A DNA stretch of 64,000 nt from Streptomyces sp. TLI_146 (lineage in GTDB: Bacteria > Actinomycetota > Actinomycetes > Streptomycetales > Streptomycetaceae): the NCBI RefSeq assembly GCF_002846415.1, contig NZ_PJMX01000001.1:1984001-2048000 (forward strand). The letters are read 5' to 3'. Of this stretch, positions 25,668-33,966 are shown piece after piece (position 1 is the stretch's first letter; every line of letters begins with the position of its first letter). Position numbers and translations under genes: made by a program. The notes beneath the pieces are model-generated. The model was not told where the DNA came from. It ran no database searches and saw only the letters and a list, made by a program, of their open reading frames with translations.

Positions 25668-26555
25668 ATGACCGTCGGCCATGCTCCGCCGGATATTTCC
25701 GGTAAATCCCCCTCCTTCGAGCCACCCCTCCCGGCCCGCGCCCAGGGCCTCGAACTCGTCACCGTCCCGCCCTCCTCCCGCCGCCGTCGGCTCGCCGTGC
25801 CGCGCTGGCTGCGGCGGACCGCCGGGCCGCTGCTGCTCCTCGCCGTGTGGCAGGTGGCCAGCGCCACCGGCGCGCTCGACCCCGACGTCCTCGCCTCGCC
25901 CGGCACCATCGCCCGGGCCGGCCGGGACCTGATCGCGGACGGCACCCTGCCCTCCGCGATGGCCGTATCGCTCCGGCGCGTCGTCTTCGGGCTGCTCATC
26001 GGCGGGGTCGCCGGCGTCGGGCTCGCCCTGGTGTCGGGGTTGTCGCGACTGGGCGAGGATCTGGTGGACGCCACCGTCCAGATGCTCAGGACCGTTCCCT
26101 GGGTCGGCCTCATCCCGCTCTTCATCATCTGGCTCGGCATCGGCGAGGCCCCCAAGGTTGCCCTCATCGCCCTCGGGGTCGCCTTCCACCTCTATCTGAA
26201 CGTGTACGCCGGGATCCGCGGCGTGGACGAGCAACTCGTCGAGGCCGGGCAGTCGTTGGGGCTCGGCCGGTGGGGGCTCGTACGGCACGTGGTCCTGCCG
26301 GGCGCGCTGCCCGGCGCGATGACCGGGCTGCGGTACTCGCTCGCCACCGCCTGGCTGGCCCTCGTCTTCGGGGAGTCCATCAACGCCGAGGACGGCATCG
26401 GCTTCCTCATGAACCAGGCCCGCGAGTTCTTCCGCACCGACGTGATCGTCGTCTGCCTCGTCGTCTACGCCTTCCTCGGCCTGATCGCCGACGCCGTCGT
26501 CCGCACTCTCGAAAGGCTGCTGCTGCAATGGCGACCGACCTTCAAGGGCCAGTGA
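25668..26555 (+). CDS. ssuC: Aliphatic sulfonate ABC transporter permease
   Basis: A 295-residue BPD-type permease with about six membrane helices after a 50-residue polar N-terminus. The EAA-type coupling loop is ESLGLGR-like: EAGQSLGLGRWGLVRHVVLPGALPG, here at about 210-234. WVGLIPLFIIWLGIGEAPK and FGESINAEDGIGFLM are typical of SsuC/TauC. It imports organosulfonates with SsuB and SsuA. ATG 25668 follows GGAG. It is the first structural gene behind the leader peptide. Confidence 0.92.
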   Translation: MTVGHAPPDISGKSPSFEPPLPARAQGLELVTVPPSSRRRRLAVPRWLRRTAGPLLLLAVWQVASATGALDPDVLASPGTIARAGRDLIADGTLPSAMAVSLRRVVFGLLIGGVAGVGLALVSGLSRLGEDLVDATVQMLRTVPWVGLIPLFIIWLGIGEAPKVALIALGVAFHLYLNVYAGIRGVDEQLVEAGQSLGLGRWGLVRHVVLPGALPGAMTGLRYSLATAWLALVFGESINAEDGIGFLMNQAREFFRTDVIVVCLVVYAFLGLIADAVVRTLERLLLQWRPTFKGQ

Positions 26556-27298
26556 CCGCACCGGTGACCACCGACGCCGTACGGGTACGGGGGCTCACCC
26601 GGGCCTTCGAGGGCCGTCCCGTCATCGACGGCCTCGATCTGACCCTGCGCGCGGGCGAGTTCACCGCGCTCCTCGGCCACAGCGGCTGCGGCAAGTCGAC
26701 GCTGCTGCGCGTGCTGGCCGGGCTCGACCGCGACATCGAGGGCACGGTCCTCGTCCCCAAGCGGCGCGCGGTCGCCTTCCAGGCACCCCGGCTCATGCCC
26801 TGGAAGCGGGTGTGGCGCAATGTGCTGCTCGGCCTGCCGGGCAAGCCCGAACGGGCCGTGGCGGAGAGGGCGTTGGAGGAGGTCGGGCTCGGCCACCGCT
26901 CGGGTGCCTGGCCCAAGACGCTCTCCGGCGGCGAGGCCCAGCGCGCCTCGCTGGCCCGCGCCCTGGTGCGCGAGCCGGACCTGCTGCTGCTCGACGAGCC
27001 GTTCGGCGCGCTCGACGCACTGACCCGGATCAAGGCGCAGCAGCTGGTGGCCGAGCTGTGGCAGCGGCGCGGCTGCGCGGTGCTGCTGGTCACGCACGAC
27101 GTGGACGAGGCGCTGCTGCTCGCGGACCGCGCGCTGGTGATGCGGGACGGCGTCATCGCGTACGACACCCCGGTCACCCCGGCCCGTCCGCGCACCCGCG
27201 ACGCCCCCGCCCTGACCGGGCTGCGCTCCCGACTGCTCACCGAACTCGGCGTGGAGCAGCCCGCGGCCCCCGCCGCCGGCCACCCCACCGCCGCCTGA
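26528..27298 (+). CDS. ssuB: Aliphatic sulfonate ABC transporter ATPase
   Basis: A 256-residue importer ATPase. It has Walker A GHSGCGKST, Q-loop AFQAPRLMPWKRV, signature LSGGEAQRASLARAL, Walker B LLLLDEPFGALD and H-loop VTHDVDEA, all intact and of the SsuB/TauB type. ATG 26528 overlaps the permease gene by 28 bp in another frame, which implies translational coupling. It powers sulfonate uptake through SsuC. The partner binding protein follows 22 bp later. Confidence 0.93.
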   Translation: MATDLQGPVTAPVTTDAVRVRGLTRAFEGRPVIDGLDLTLRAGEFTALLGHSGCGKSTLLRVLAGLDRDIEGTVLVPKRRAVAFQAPRLMPWKRVWRNVLLGLPGKPERAVAERALEEVGLGHRSGAWPKTLSGGEAQRASLARALVREPDLLLLDEPFGALDALTRIKAQQLVAELWQRRGCAVLLVTHDVDEALLLADRALVMRDGVIAYDTPVTPARPRTRDAPALTGLRSRLLTELGVEQPAAPAAGHPTAA

Positions 27299-27320
27299 CC
27301 ACTCCCCGAGGAACTCCTCC

Positions 27321-28349
27321 ATGCGACACCGCTCACTCCCCCTGCTCCCGCTGCTCCTGCTTCCGCTCCCCCTCGCCCTCACCGCCTGCGGCGGCGACTC
27401 CGCCGCCGACGACAGGTCCGGTTCCGCCGCCGTCACGCTCAACGTCGGTGACCAGAAGGGCGGTTACGAAGCCGTCCTGCGAGCCGCCGGTGAGCTCGAC
27501 CATCTCCCGTACAAGATCAAGTGGTCCACCTTCACCTCCGGGCCGCCGCTGCTCGAAGCCGTGAACGCCAAGGCCGTCGACATCGGCGGCGTCGGCAACA
27601 CCCCGCCCGTCTTCGCCGCCGGAGCCGGCTCCAGGATCAAGGTGGTCGCCGCCACCCACGGCTCCTCCGCCGGGGAGGCGGTCCTCGTCCCCGCCGACTC
27701 CCCGCTGAAGGGACCGGCCGACCTCAAGGGCAGGTCCATCGCGGTCGCCCGGGGCAGCTCCGCCCACTACCAGTTGCTGACCACGCTGAAGAAGGCCGGG
27801 CTCACCCTGTCCGACGTCAAGGTCGACTACCTCCAGCCGGCGGACGCGCTCGCCGCGTTCAGCCGGGGCAAGGTCGACGCCTGGGCGGTGTGGGACCCGT
27901 ACACCTCTCAGGTCCTGAAGGGCGGAAAGGCCCGCGTCCTCACCACCGGCGAGGGCAGCGTCAACGGCCTCGGCTTCCAGGTCGCCGCCCCGGCCGCCCT
28001 CTCGGACCCCGCGAAGGCCAAGGCGGTCGCCGACTACCTCAGCCGCCTCCAGCGCGCCCAGGACTGGGTCTTCAAGCACCCCGAGGCCTGGGCGAAGGCC
28101 TGGTCGAAGGAGACCGGTCTGCCCTACGACGTCGCCCTGGACTCGGTGAAGCGCAGCAACGGCACCCGGGTGGCGGTCGCCGTCGACGACGCCGCGATCG
28201 CCTCCGAGCAGCGGATCGCGGACACCTTCGCCGACCTGAAGCTGATCCCGCGCCGCTTCTCCTTCAAGGAGTACGTCGACACCCGCTTCAACGGCACCCT
28301 GCCCGCCTCCACCACCGCGCCCCGCACCTATGGAAAGGCCGCCTCATGA
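27321..28349 (+). CDS. ssuA: Sulfonate-binding lipoprotein
   Basis: A 342-residue substrate-binding protein. The N-terminus has a lipoprotein signal with lipobox LTAC, so Cys25 or nearby would be lipid-anchored to the outside of the membrane. The mature part follows the SsuA/TauA/NMT1 fold: TLNVGDQKGGYEAVLRAAG, VDIGGVGNTPPVFAAGAG and AWAVWDPYTSQVLKGG. It captures alkanesulfonates or related compounds for SsuBC. ATG 27321 is well placed after ssuB. Its stop overlaps the ssuD start in an ATGA. Confidence 0.92.
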   Translation: MRHRSLPLLPLLLLPLPLALTACGGDSAADDRSGSAAVTLNVGDQKGGYEAVLRAAGELDHLPYKIKWSTFTSGPPLLEAVNAKAVDIGGVGNTPPVFAAGAGSRIKVVAATHGSSAGEAVLVPADSPLKGPADLKGRSIAVARGSSAHYQLLTTLKKAGLTLSDVKVDYLQPADALAAFSRGKVDAWAVWDPYTSQVLKGGKARVLTTGEGSVNGLGFQVAAPAALSDPAKAKAVADYLSRLQRAQDWVFKHPEAWAKAWSKETGLPYDVALDSVKRSNGTRVAVAVDDAAIASEQRIADTFADLKLIPRRFSFKEYVDTRFNGTLPASTTAPRTYGKAAS

Positions 28350-29563
28350 CCGTCCGTCTGCACTGGTTCCTGCCCACCGGCGGTGACGGCCGCACCCTGG
28401 TCGACCGCCACGCGTACACCGACGGGGGGATCAAACGCTCCCGGATCACCCCGGTCAGCGGCGTCCGCGCGCCCGACATCGACTATCTGGTCCAGATCGC
28501 CAAGGCGGCCGAGCAGTTGGGGTTCGAGGCCGTGCTCACCCCGACCGGGACGTGGTGCGAGGACGCCTGGCTGACCACGGTCGCCCTCTCCCAGCACACC
28601 GAGCGGCTGAAGTTCCTGGTGGCGTTCCGGCCGGGCGTGATCTCGCCGGTGCTCGCCGCGCAGATGGCCGCGACCTACCAGCGCGTCACCCGCGGGCGAC
28701 TGCTCCTGAACGTCGTCACCGGCGGCGACTCCACCGAACAGCGGCGCTTCGGCGACCACTTGGACCACGACCGCCGCTACGCCCGTACCTCGGAGTTCCT
28801 CTCGGTGGTACGGGGTGTGTGGCGCGGGCAGCCGTACGACTTCGACGGCGAGCACTTCCAGGTGGCGGGCGGGCTCACCGCCCTGCCGCCGGACCCGCTG
28901 CCGGAGATCTTCTTCGGCGGCTCGTCGGCCGCCGCCGGGCCGGTCGCGGCCGACCACGCCGATGTCTACCTCACCTGGGGCGAGCCGCCCGCGCAGGTCA
29001 AGGAGAAGATCGACTGGATCCGGGCGCTGGCCGAGGAGCGCGGCCGGACCGTCCGGTTCGGCATCCGGCTGCACACCATCTCCCGCGACTCGGCGCGCGA
29101 GGCGTGGGCGACGGCGTACCGGCTGCTCGACGACCTCGACCCCGAGACGGTCGCCGCGGCCCAGCAGGCGCTCGGCAGGAGCGAGTCGGTCGGCCAGCAG
29201 CGGATGCTGGCGCTGCACGGCGGCGGCTCGCTGGAGCGCGACCAGTTGGAGATCTCCCCGAACCTGTGGGCGGGCGTGGGCCTGGTGCGGGGCGGCGCGG
29301 GCACCGCGCTGGTGGGCAGCCACGGCGAGGTGGCGGACCGCATCGAGGAGTACCACGACCTGGGCATCGAGCACTTCGTACTGTCGGGCTATCCGCATCT
29401 GGAGGAGGCCTACTGGTTCGGCGAGGGCGTCACCCCCGAGCTGGCCGCGCGGGGCCTGCTGCCGACGGTCCCCGCCTCCCCGCTCCTCGGCGTACCAGCG
29501 GCCAACGGGCGCCCGGCCTCGGCACCCGGAGGGGCTCCGCTGCTGGTGGGAGGGGGTCGCTAG
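28346..29563 (+). CDS. ssuD: FMNH2-dependent alkanesulfonate monooxygenase
   Basis: A 405-residue luciferase-like (LLM class) flavin monooxygenase. LHWFLPTGGDGR at the start, EAVLTPTGTWCEDAW, FLVAFRPGVISPVLAAQMAAT and LLLNVVTGGDSTEQRRFGD are SsuD signatures. The Cys in TGTWCED corresponds to the conserved active-site cysteine. It cleaves C-S bonds of sulfonates to aldehyde and sulfite. The flavin reductase partner (SsuE) is not in the operon. ATG 28346 overlaps the ssuA stop. About 30 C-terminal Ala/Gly/Pro-rich residues go beyond the usual end of the family. Confidence 0.93.
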   Translation: MTVRLHWFLPTGGDGRTLVDRHAYTDGGIKRSRITPVSGVRAPDIDYLVQIAKAAEQLGFEAVLTPTGTWCEDAWLTTVALSQHTERLKFLVAFRPGVISPVLAAQMAATYQRVTRGRLLLNVVTGGDSTEQRRFGDHLDHDRRYARTSEFLSVVRGVWRGQPYDFDGEHFQVAGGLTALPPDPLPEIFFGGSSAAAGPVAADHADVYLTWGEPPAQVKEKIDWIRALAEERGRTVRFGIRLHTISRDSAREAWATAYRLLDDLDPETVAAAQQALGRSESVGQQRMLALHGGGSLERDQLEISPNLWAGVGLVRGGAGTALVGSHGEVADRIEEYHDLGIEHFVLSGYPHLEEAYWFGEGVTPELAARGLLPTVPASPLLGVPAANGRPASAPGGAPLLVGGGR

Positions 29564-29604
29564 CCTCCGGGAAGATCCACGTACCTCCCTTGGTTGGTAG
29601 AACC

Positions 29605-30687
29605 GTGAACGACTTCGGGGCACAGGACGTGGACGTGGTGGTCATCGGCGCCGGACAGGCGGGTCTGTCCGGCGCCTACCATCTGCGCCGGGCGGGGTTC
29701 GAGCCGGACCGCGACTTCGTGGTCCTCGACCACGCGCCCCGGGCGGGCGGCGCCTGGCAGTTCCGCTGGCCCTCACTGACGTACGGCAAGGTGCACGGGA
29801 TGCACGCGCTGCCCGGAATGGAGCTGACCGGCGCGGACCCGGCCCGGCCCTCCTCGGAGGTGATCGGGGAGTACTTCACCGACTACGAGGACGCCTTCGG
29901 GCTGCGGGTGCACCGGCCCGTGGACGTGAGCGCCGTACGGGAGGGCGAGGGCGGGCGGCTGCGGGTGGAGACGTCCGAGGGTGTGTACGCCACGCGCGCG
30001 CTGATCAACGCCACCGGCACCTGGGACCGGCCGTTCTGGCCGCGCTACCCGGGCCAGGAGACGTTCCGGGGACGCCAGCTGCACACCGCGAACTACCCCG
30101 GGCCCGAGGAGTTCGCGGGCCGGCGGGTGGTCGTGGTCGGCGGGGGCGCCTCCGGCACCCAGCATCTGATGGAGATCGCGGAGTACGCGGCCGCCACGAC
30201 CTGGGTGACCCGGCGCCCGCCGGTGTTCCGGGAGGGCCCGTTCACCGAGGAGTGGGGGCGGGCGGCGGTCGCCATGGTCGAGGAGCGCGTACGTCGGGGC
30301 CTGCCGCCCAAGAGTGTGGTGTCGGTGACGGGGCTGCCGCTGAACGACGCGATCCGTGCCGCGCGCGAGAGCGGGGTGCTGGACCGGCTGCCGATGTTCG
30401 ACCGGATCACGCCGAGCGGGGTGGCGTGGGACGACGGGCGGGTCGTGGACGCGGACGTCATCCTCTGGGCCACCGGGTTCCGGCCCGTGATCGACCATCT
30501 GGCGCCGCTGAAGTTGCGGGGGCCCGGCGGTGGCATAGCGATCGATGGCACCCGGGCGGTCAAGGACGAGCGGATCCATCTGGTCGGCTATGGGCCTTCG
30601 GCGTCCACGATCGGGGCGAACCGGGCGGGGCGGGCGGCGGTCCGGGAGATCAGGAAGCTGCTCGACGCCCCCGTTGAGGTGCGCTGA
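29605..30687 (+). CDS. FMO-like FAD/NAD(P)H-dependent oxidoreductase
   Basis: A 360-residue flavoprotein with two Rossmann motifs: VVIGAGQAGLSGAYHL near residue 11 for FAD and VVVGGGASGTQHL near 172 for NAD(P)H. ILWATGFRPVIDHL matches the ATG[FY]xP motif of flavin-containing monooxygenases. It probably hydroxylates or oxidises a small S- or N-containing compound; the position behind ssuD hints at sulfur metabolism. GTG 29605 has only a weak GGTAG upstream, 41 bp after ssuD. Confidence 0.82.
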   Translation: MNDFGAQDVDVVVIGAGQAGLSGAYHLRRAGFEPDRDFVVLDHAPRAGGAWQFRWPSLTYGKVHGMHALPGMELTGADPARPSSEVIGEYFTDYEDAFGLRVHRPVDVSAVREGEGGRLRVETSEGVYATRALINATGTWDRPFWPRYPGQETFRGRQLHTANYPGPEEFAGRRVVVVGGGASGTQHLMEIAEYAAATTWVTRRPPVFREGPFTEEWGRAAVAMVEERVRRGLPPKSVVSVTGLPLNDAIRAARESGVLDRLPMFDRITPSGVAWDDGRVVDADVILWATGFRPVIDHLAPLKLRGPGGGIAIDGTRAVKDERIHLVGYGPSASTIGANRAGRAAVREIRKLLDAPVEVR

Positions 30688-30693
30688 CGTCGC

Positions 30694-31527
30694 TCAGCGG
30701 GTGACTTTGGCCTGGTTCCGGTTGAACTCCCGTACGTTTCGCTGCTGTTCCGCGTAGTCCGCCGTGAAGCGCGTGTCCCCGGGCGCCACCGTGACGAAGT
30801 AGAGCCAGTCCCCCGGCGGCGGGGCGATCGCCGCGTCCAGCGCCTGTTGTCCCGGGTTGCCGATCGGTGTCGGCGGCAGCCCGCCGCGCGCGTAGGTGTT
30901 GTACGGGCTGTCGGTGCGGGTGTCGGCGTGGGTGGTGGCCAGGGTGGAACGGTTGAGCGCGTAGTTGAGCGTCGAGTCCATCTGCAGCGGCATGCCCTTG
31001 GCCAGCCGGTTGTGGACGACCCGGGAGACCCTGCCCATGTCGGCGGCGGTGTCGGCCTCGGCCTGCACGATGCTGGCGACGGTCACGGTCTGATAGACCG
31101 TCATGCCCTGCCGTCGGGCGCCCGCGCCGATGTGGTCCTTGCCGAACCGCTTGTTGGCGGTGTCGACCATATAGGCGAGCAGTCCGCGCGGGGTGGTCTT
31201 CCCCGTCACCGGGTAGGTGGCCGGGAACAGATAGCCCTCGGGGTTGCCCCGGGCGTCGGCCGGGAGGGCGAGCTCCGCCTCGGAGGCCGCCCGGCGGGTG
31301 GTGCCCGCCGCCACGCCGAGGCTCTTGTCGACCGCGGCGTACACCTGCCCGGCCCGCCAGCCCTCCGGGACGACCAGGGACTTCACCTTGCCGCCGGTCT
31401 CCCGCAGCACCAGGACGAGCACCGCTCCTCCCACCACGAGCAGCAGGGCGAGGAGGCCCAGGAGCAGCCGGCCGCGCCGGGTGAGCCGGGGCCGGGGGCC
31501 GGACGCCCCGCGCGTGGACTCCGTCAT
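30694..31527 (-). CDS. mltG: MltG-like endolytic transglycosylase
   Basis: A 277-residue inner-membrane protein: short cytoplasmic tail, one transmembrane helix (about 20-42), then a YceG/MltG domain. The catalytic glutamate is in ASIVQAEADT. MDSTLNYAL, SPYNTYARGGLPPTPIGNPG and the closing FVTVAPGDTRFTADYAEQQRNV are classic MltG. It cuts nascent peptidoglycan strands. It is shorter than many actinobacterial MltG proteins because the N-terminal disordered part is absent. It is convergent with the oxidoreductase gene, 6 bp apart. Confidence 0.93.
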   Translation of the reverse strand: MTESTRGASGPRPRLTRRGRLLLGLLALLLVVGGAVLVLVLRETGGKVKSLVVPEGWRAGQVYAAVDKSLGVAAGTTRRAASEAELALPADARGNPEGYLFPATYPVTGKTTPRGLLAYMVDTANKRFGKDHIGAGARRQGMTVYQTVTVASIVQAEADTAADMGRVSRVVHNRLAKGMPLQMDSTLNYALNRSTLATTHADTRTDSPYNTYARGGLPPTPIGNPGQQALDAAIAPPPGDWLYFVTVAPGDTRFTADYAEQQRNVREFNRNQAKVTR

Positions 31528-31554
31528 ACAGGCACGGTAAACCCGCGACCCCCG

Positions 31555-33360
31555 TCAGGAGGCGACCGGCGCCAGCCGTGCGTCGCGGCGCACCAGTGCG
31601 GCGTACTTGCCGTCCTGGTCGAGCAGTTGCTCGTGAGTGCCGCGCTCGGCTATCCGGCCGCCGTCCAGGACGACGATCTGGTCCGCGTCGCGGACGGTGG
31701 AGAGCCGGTGCGCGATGGTGAGCGTGGTGCGGCCCGCCGAGAGCGCGTCGATGGCCTGCTGCACCGCGTGTTCCGTACGGGTGTCCAGTGCGCTGGTCGC
31801 CTCGTCCAGGATCAGGACGGGCGGGTCGCGCAGGATCGTCCGGGCGATGGCGAGCCGCTGCTTCTCGCCGCCGGAGAAGCGGTAGCCGCGCTCGCCGACC
31901 ACCGTGTCGTAGCCATCGGGCAGCGAGGCGATGTGGTCGTGGATCTGGGCCGTGCGGGCGGCGGCCTCCAGTTCCTCGGCGGTGGCGTCGGGCTTGGCGA
32001 AGCGCAGGTTGTCGGCGACGGAGGCGTGGAAGAGGTAGGTCTCCTGGGAGACGACGCCGACCGCGCGCGCGAGGGTGTCGAAGTCCAGGTCGCGCACGTC
32101 GACGCCGTCGAGCGTGACCCGGCCGCCCGTCACGTCGTACAGCCGGGGCACCAGATAGCTGAGCGTGGACTTGCCGGAGCCGGTGGGACCGACGACGGCG
32201 AGGCTGGTGCCGGCCGGGACGGTCAGGTCGACCCCGCTGAGGGTGGGGCCGCTCTTCTCGTCGTAACTGAAGTCGACCGACTCGAAGCGGATCTCGCCGC
32301 GGACCTTCTCCAGGCGGACCGGGTCCTCGGTCTCGGTGATGTCGACCGGGAGGTCGAGGTATTCGAAGATGCGCTGGAAGAGGGCGAGCGAGGTCTGCAT
32401 CTGCACGCCGGTGGAGAGCAGGCTCACGGCGGGCCGGAACAGGCCCTGCTGAAGCGAGACGAACGCGACGAGCGTGCCGATGGAGATCGAGGGGCCGCCG
32501 GACTGGAGGGCGATGCCCGCCGCCCAGTAGATGACGGCGGGCATGGCGGCCATGACGATGCCGATGGTCGACATCCGCCACCGCCCGGCCATGCTGGAGC
32601 GCACTTCGAGGTCGACCAGGCGCTCGGACTCGGCGGCGAAGGACTTGGTGAGCGAGTCGGCGCGGCCCATGGTGCGGCCGAGCAGGATGCCGCTGACCGA
32701 CAGCGACTCGGTGACCTCGGCGGCCATCGCGGCCATCTGCTTCTGGCGCTGGGTCGTGATCTTCTTGCGCTCGCGCCCGACCTTGCGGCTGATCCAGACG
32801 AAGACCGGCAGCAGGAGCAGCGAGACGGCGGTCAGCCGCCAGTCGAGCGCCAGCATGGCGACGACGGTGGCGATCACGGCCGTGAGGTTGGAGACGAGCG
32901 AGGTGGCGGTGGAGGTGACGGTCGCCTGCATGCCGCCGATGTCGTTGGCGATGCGGGACTGGACCTCGCCGGTCCGGGTCCGGGTGAAGAAGGCGAGCGG
33001 CATCCGCTGGAGCTGGGCGTAGACACCGGTGCGCAGGTCGTGCATGACGCGCTGGCCGACGGTCGTCGAGATCAGCGTCTGCAGGACGCCGAAGACCCCG
33101 GTGACGACGGCGGTGGCGAGCATGCCCAGGGCGAGCAGGCTGAGCAGCCCGGTGCGGCCCTGCGGGATGGCGACGTCCAGGATCTCGCGCAGCAGGAACG
33201 GCGAGGCGACCGAGACGAGTGAGGACGCGGCGACCAGCAGGCCGACGATCGCCAGCCGGCCGCGGTAGGGGCGGAAGAGCCGCAGGATGCGCCGCGTCTG
33301 GGCGGGCGGCTGCTCGCGGTCACGGGGCGAGGGCGTCCAGGAGGATTCTTCGGGGTGCAT
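31555..33360 (-). CDS. MDR-type ABC exporter
   Basis: A 601-residue half-transporter of the MsbA/LmrA type. Six membrane helices occupy about residues 30-320. The ATPase has GPTGSGKST, FSGGEKQRLAIART, VLILDEATSALD and AHRLST, so it can act as a homodimer. ATG 33360 follows AAGGAG. It is divergent from a MarR gene and shares the operator region at 33439-33497, which makes it the probable regulated efflux pump. The substrate is unknown, probably a toxic lipophilic compound. Confidence 0.92.
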   Translation of the reverse strand: MHPEESSWTPSPRDREQPPAQTRRILRLFRPYRGRLAIVGLLVAASSLVSVASPFLLREILDVAIPQGRTGLLSLLALGMLATAVVTGVFGVLQTLISTTVGQRVMHDLRTGVYAQLQRMPLAFFTRTRTGEVQSRIANDIGGMQATVTSTATSLVSNLTAVIATVVAMLALDWRLTAVSLLLLPVFVWISRKVGRERKKITTQRQKQMAAMAAEVTESLSVSGILLGRTMGRADSLTKSFAAESERLVDLEVRSSMAGRWRMSTIGIVMAAMPAVIYWAAGIALQSGGPSISIGTLVAFVSLQQGLFRPAVSLLSTGVQMQTSLALFQRIFEYLDLPVDITETEDPVRLEKVRGEIRFESVDFSYDEKSGPTLSGVDLTVPAGTSLAVVGPTGSGKSTLSYLVPRLYDVTGGRVTLDGVDVRDLDFDTLARAVGVVSQETYLFHASVADNLRFAKPDATAEELEAAARTAQIHDHIASLPDGYDTVVGERGYRFSGGEKQRLAIARTILRDPPVLILDEATSALDTRTEHAVQQAIDALSAGRTTLTIAHRLSTVRDADQIVVLDGGRIAERGTHEQLLDQDGKYAALVRRDARLAPVAS

Positions 33361-33438
33361 GGGCTCCTTCGGCAAGGGGTGGGACGGCAGGACGGCGCCG
33401 TTCGCAGGTCCGTACGGCCCGCTGGGGCGACGCCACTG

Positions 33439-33497
33439 ACAGGACTTTGTGGAGCATAGCTCACTGTTACCTATACTCACAATGCACAAGGTCCTGT
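33439..33497. promoter_or_regulatory. Divergent promoters framed by MarR inverted repeat
   Basis: ACAGGACTTTGTG (33439-33451) and CACAAGGTCCTGT (33485-33497) are inverted copies matching at 12 of 13 positions. Between and within them lie -10-like boxes TATACT (33472-33477, toward marR) and, on the minus strand, TATGCT with a TTGTGA -35 box 18 bp away, toward the ABC gene. A MarR protein bound here would repress both. Confidence 0.7.
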
Positions 33498-33509
33498 TAT
33501 TGTTCCCGT

Positions 33510-33953
33510 ATGAGCACCACCGACGCCGACGGCGTGCTGGCCGAGCAGCTGCTCCGGCTCACCCGCCGGCTCCACCGCATCCACAAGCAGCATCTGGAGC
33601 CGGTCGGCATCACCCCCGCCCAGTCCCGGCTGCTGCGGACGGTCGCGCACTACGAGAGCCCGCCCCGCATGGCCGATCTCGCCGCCCGTCTGGAGGTGGT
33701 CCCGCGCGCCGTGACCACCCTGGTCGACGGGCTGGAGGAGAGTGGCAACGTGCGCCGGGTCCCCGACCCGACCAACCGCCGCGTGGTGCGTATCGAGCTC
33801 ACCGACACCGGCCGGGCGACGCTGCGTTCCCTGCGCGGCGCGCGCCGGGGCGCGGCGGAGGAGATCCTGGCGCCGCTGTCCGCCGACCAGCGCGAGGTGC
33901 TCGGCGGACTGCTGTCCGCTCTGGTCGACGGAGTGCCGGAGCGCCGCTGCTGA
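33510..33953 (+). CDS. MarR-family transcriptional regulator
   Basis: A 147-residue winged-helix regulator of usual MarR length. The DNA-binding part contains MADLAARLEVVPRAVTTLVDGLEESG and the wing VRRVPDPTNRRVVRIELTDTG. Helices at both ends form the dimer interface. ATG 33510 is close behind the predicted promoter, with no strong ribosome binding site, so the mRNA leader is short. It probably controls the divergent ABC exporter and itself. A large dehydrogenase gene follows 13 bp downstream and may be co-transcribed. Confidence 0.92.
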   Translation: MSTTDADGVLAEQLLRLTRRLHRIHKQHLEPVGITPAQSRLLRTVAHYESPPRMADLAARLEVVPRAVTTLVDGLEESGNVRRVPDPTNRRVVRIELTDTGRATLRSLRGARRGAAEEILAPLSADQREVLGGLLSALVDGVPERRC

Positions 33954-33966
33954 GGGGATCCGCCGC

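Noticed and set aside
29605..30687. Baeyer-Villiger monooxygenase as the function of the flavoprotein
   Set aside because: The protein is short (360 residues) and the full Baeyer-Villiger fingerprint is not evident. Only a general FMO-like call is justified.
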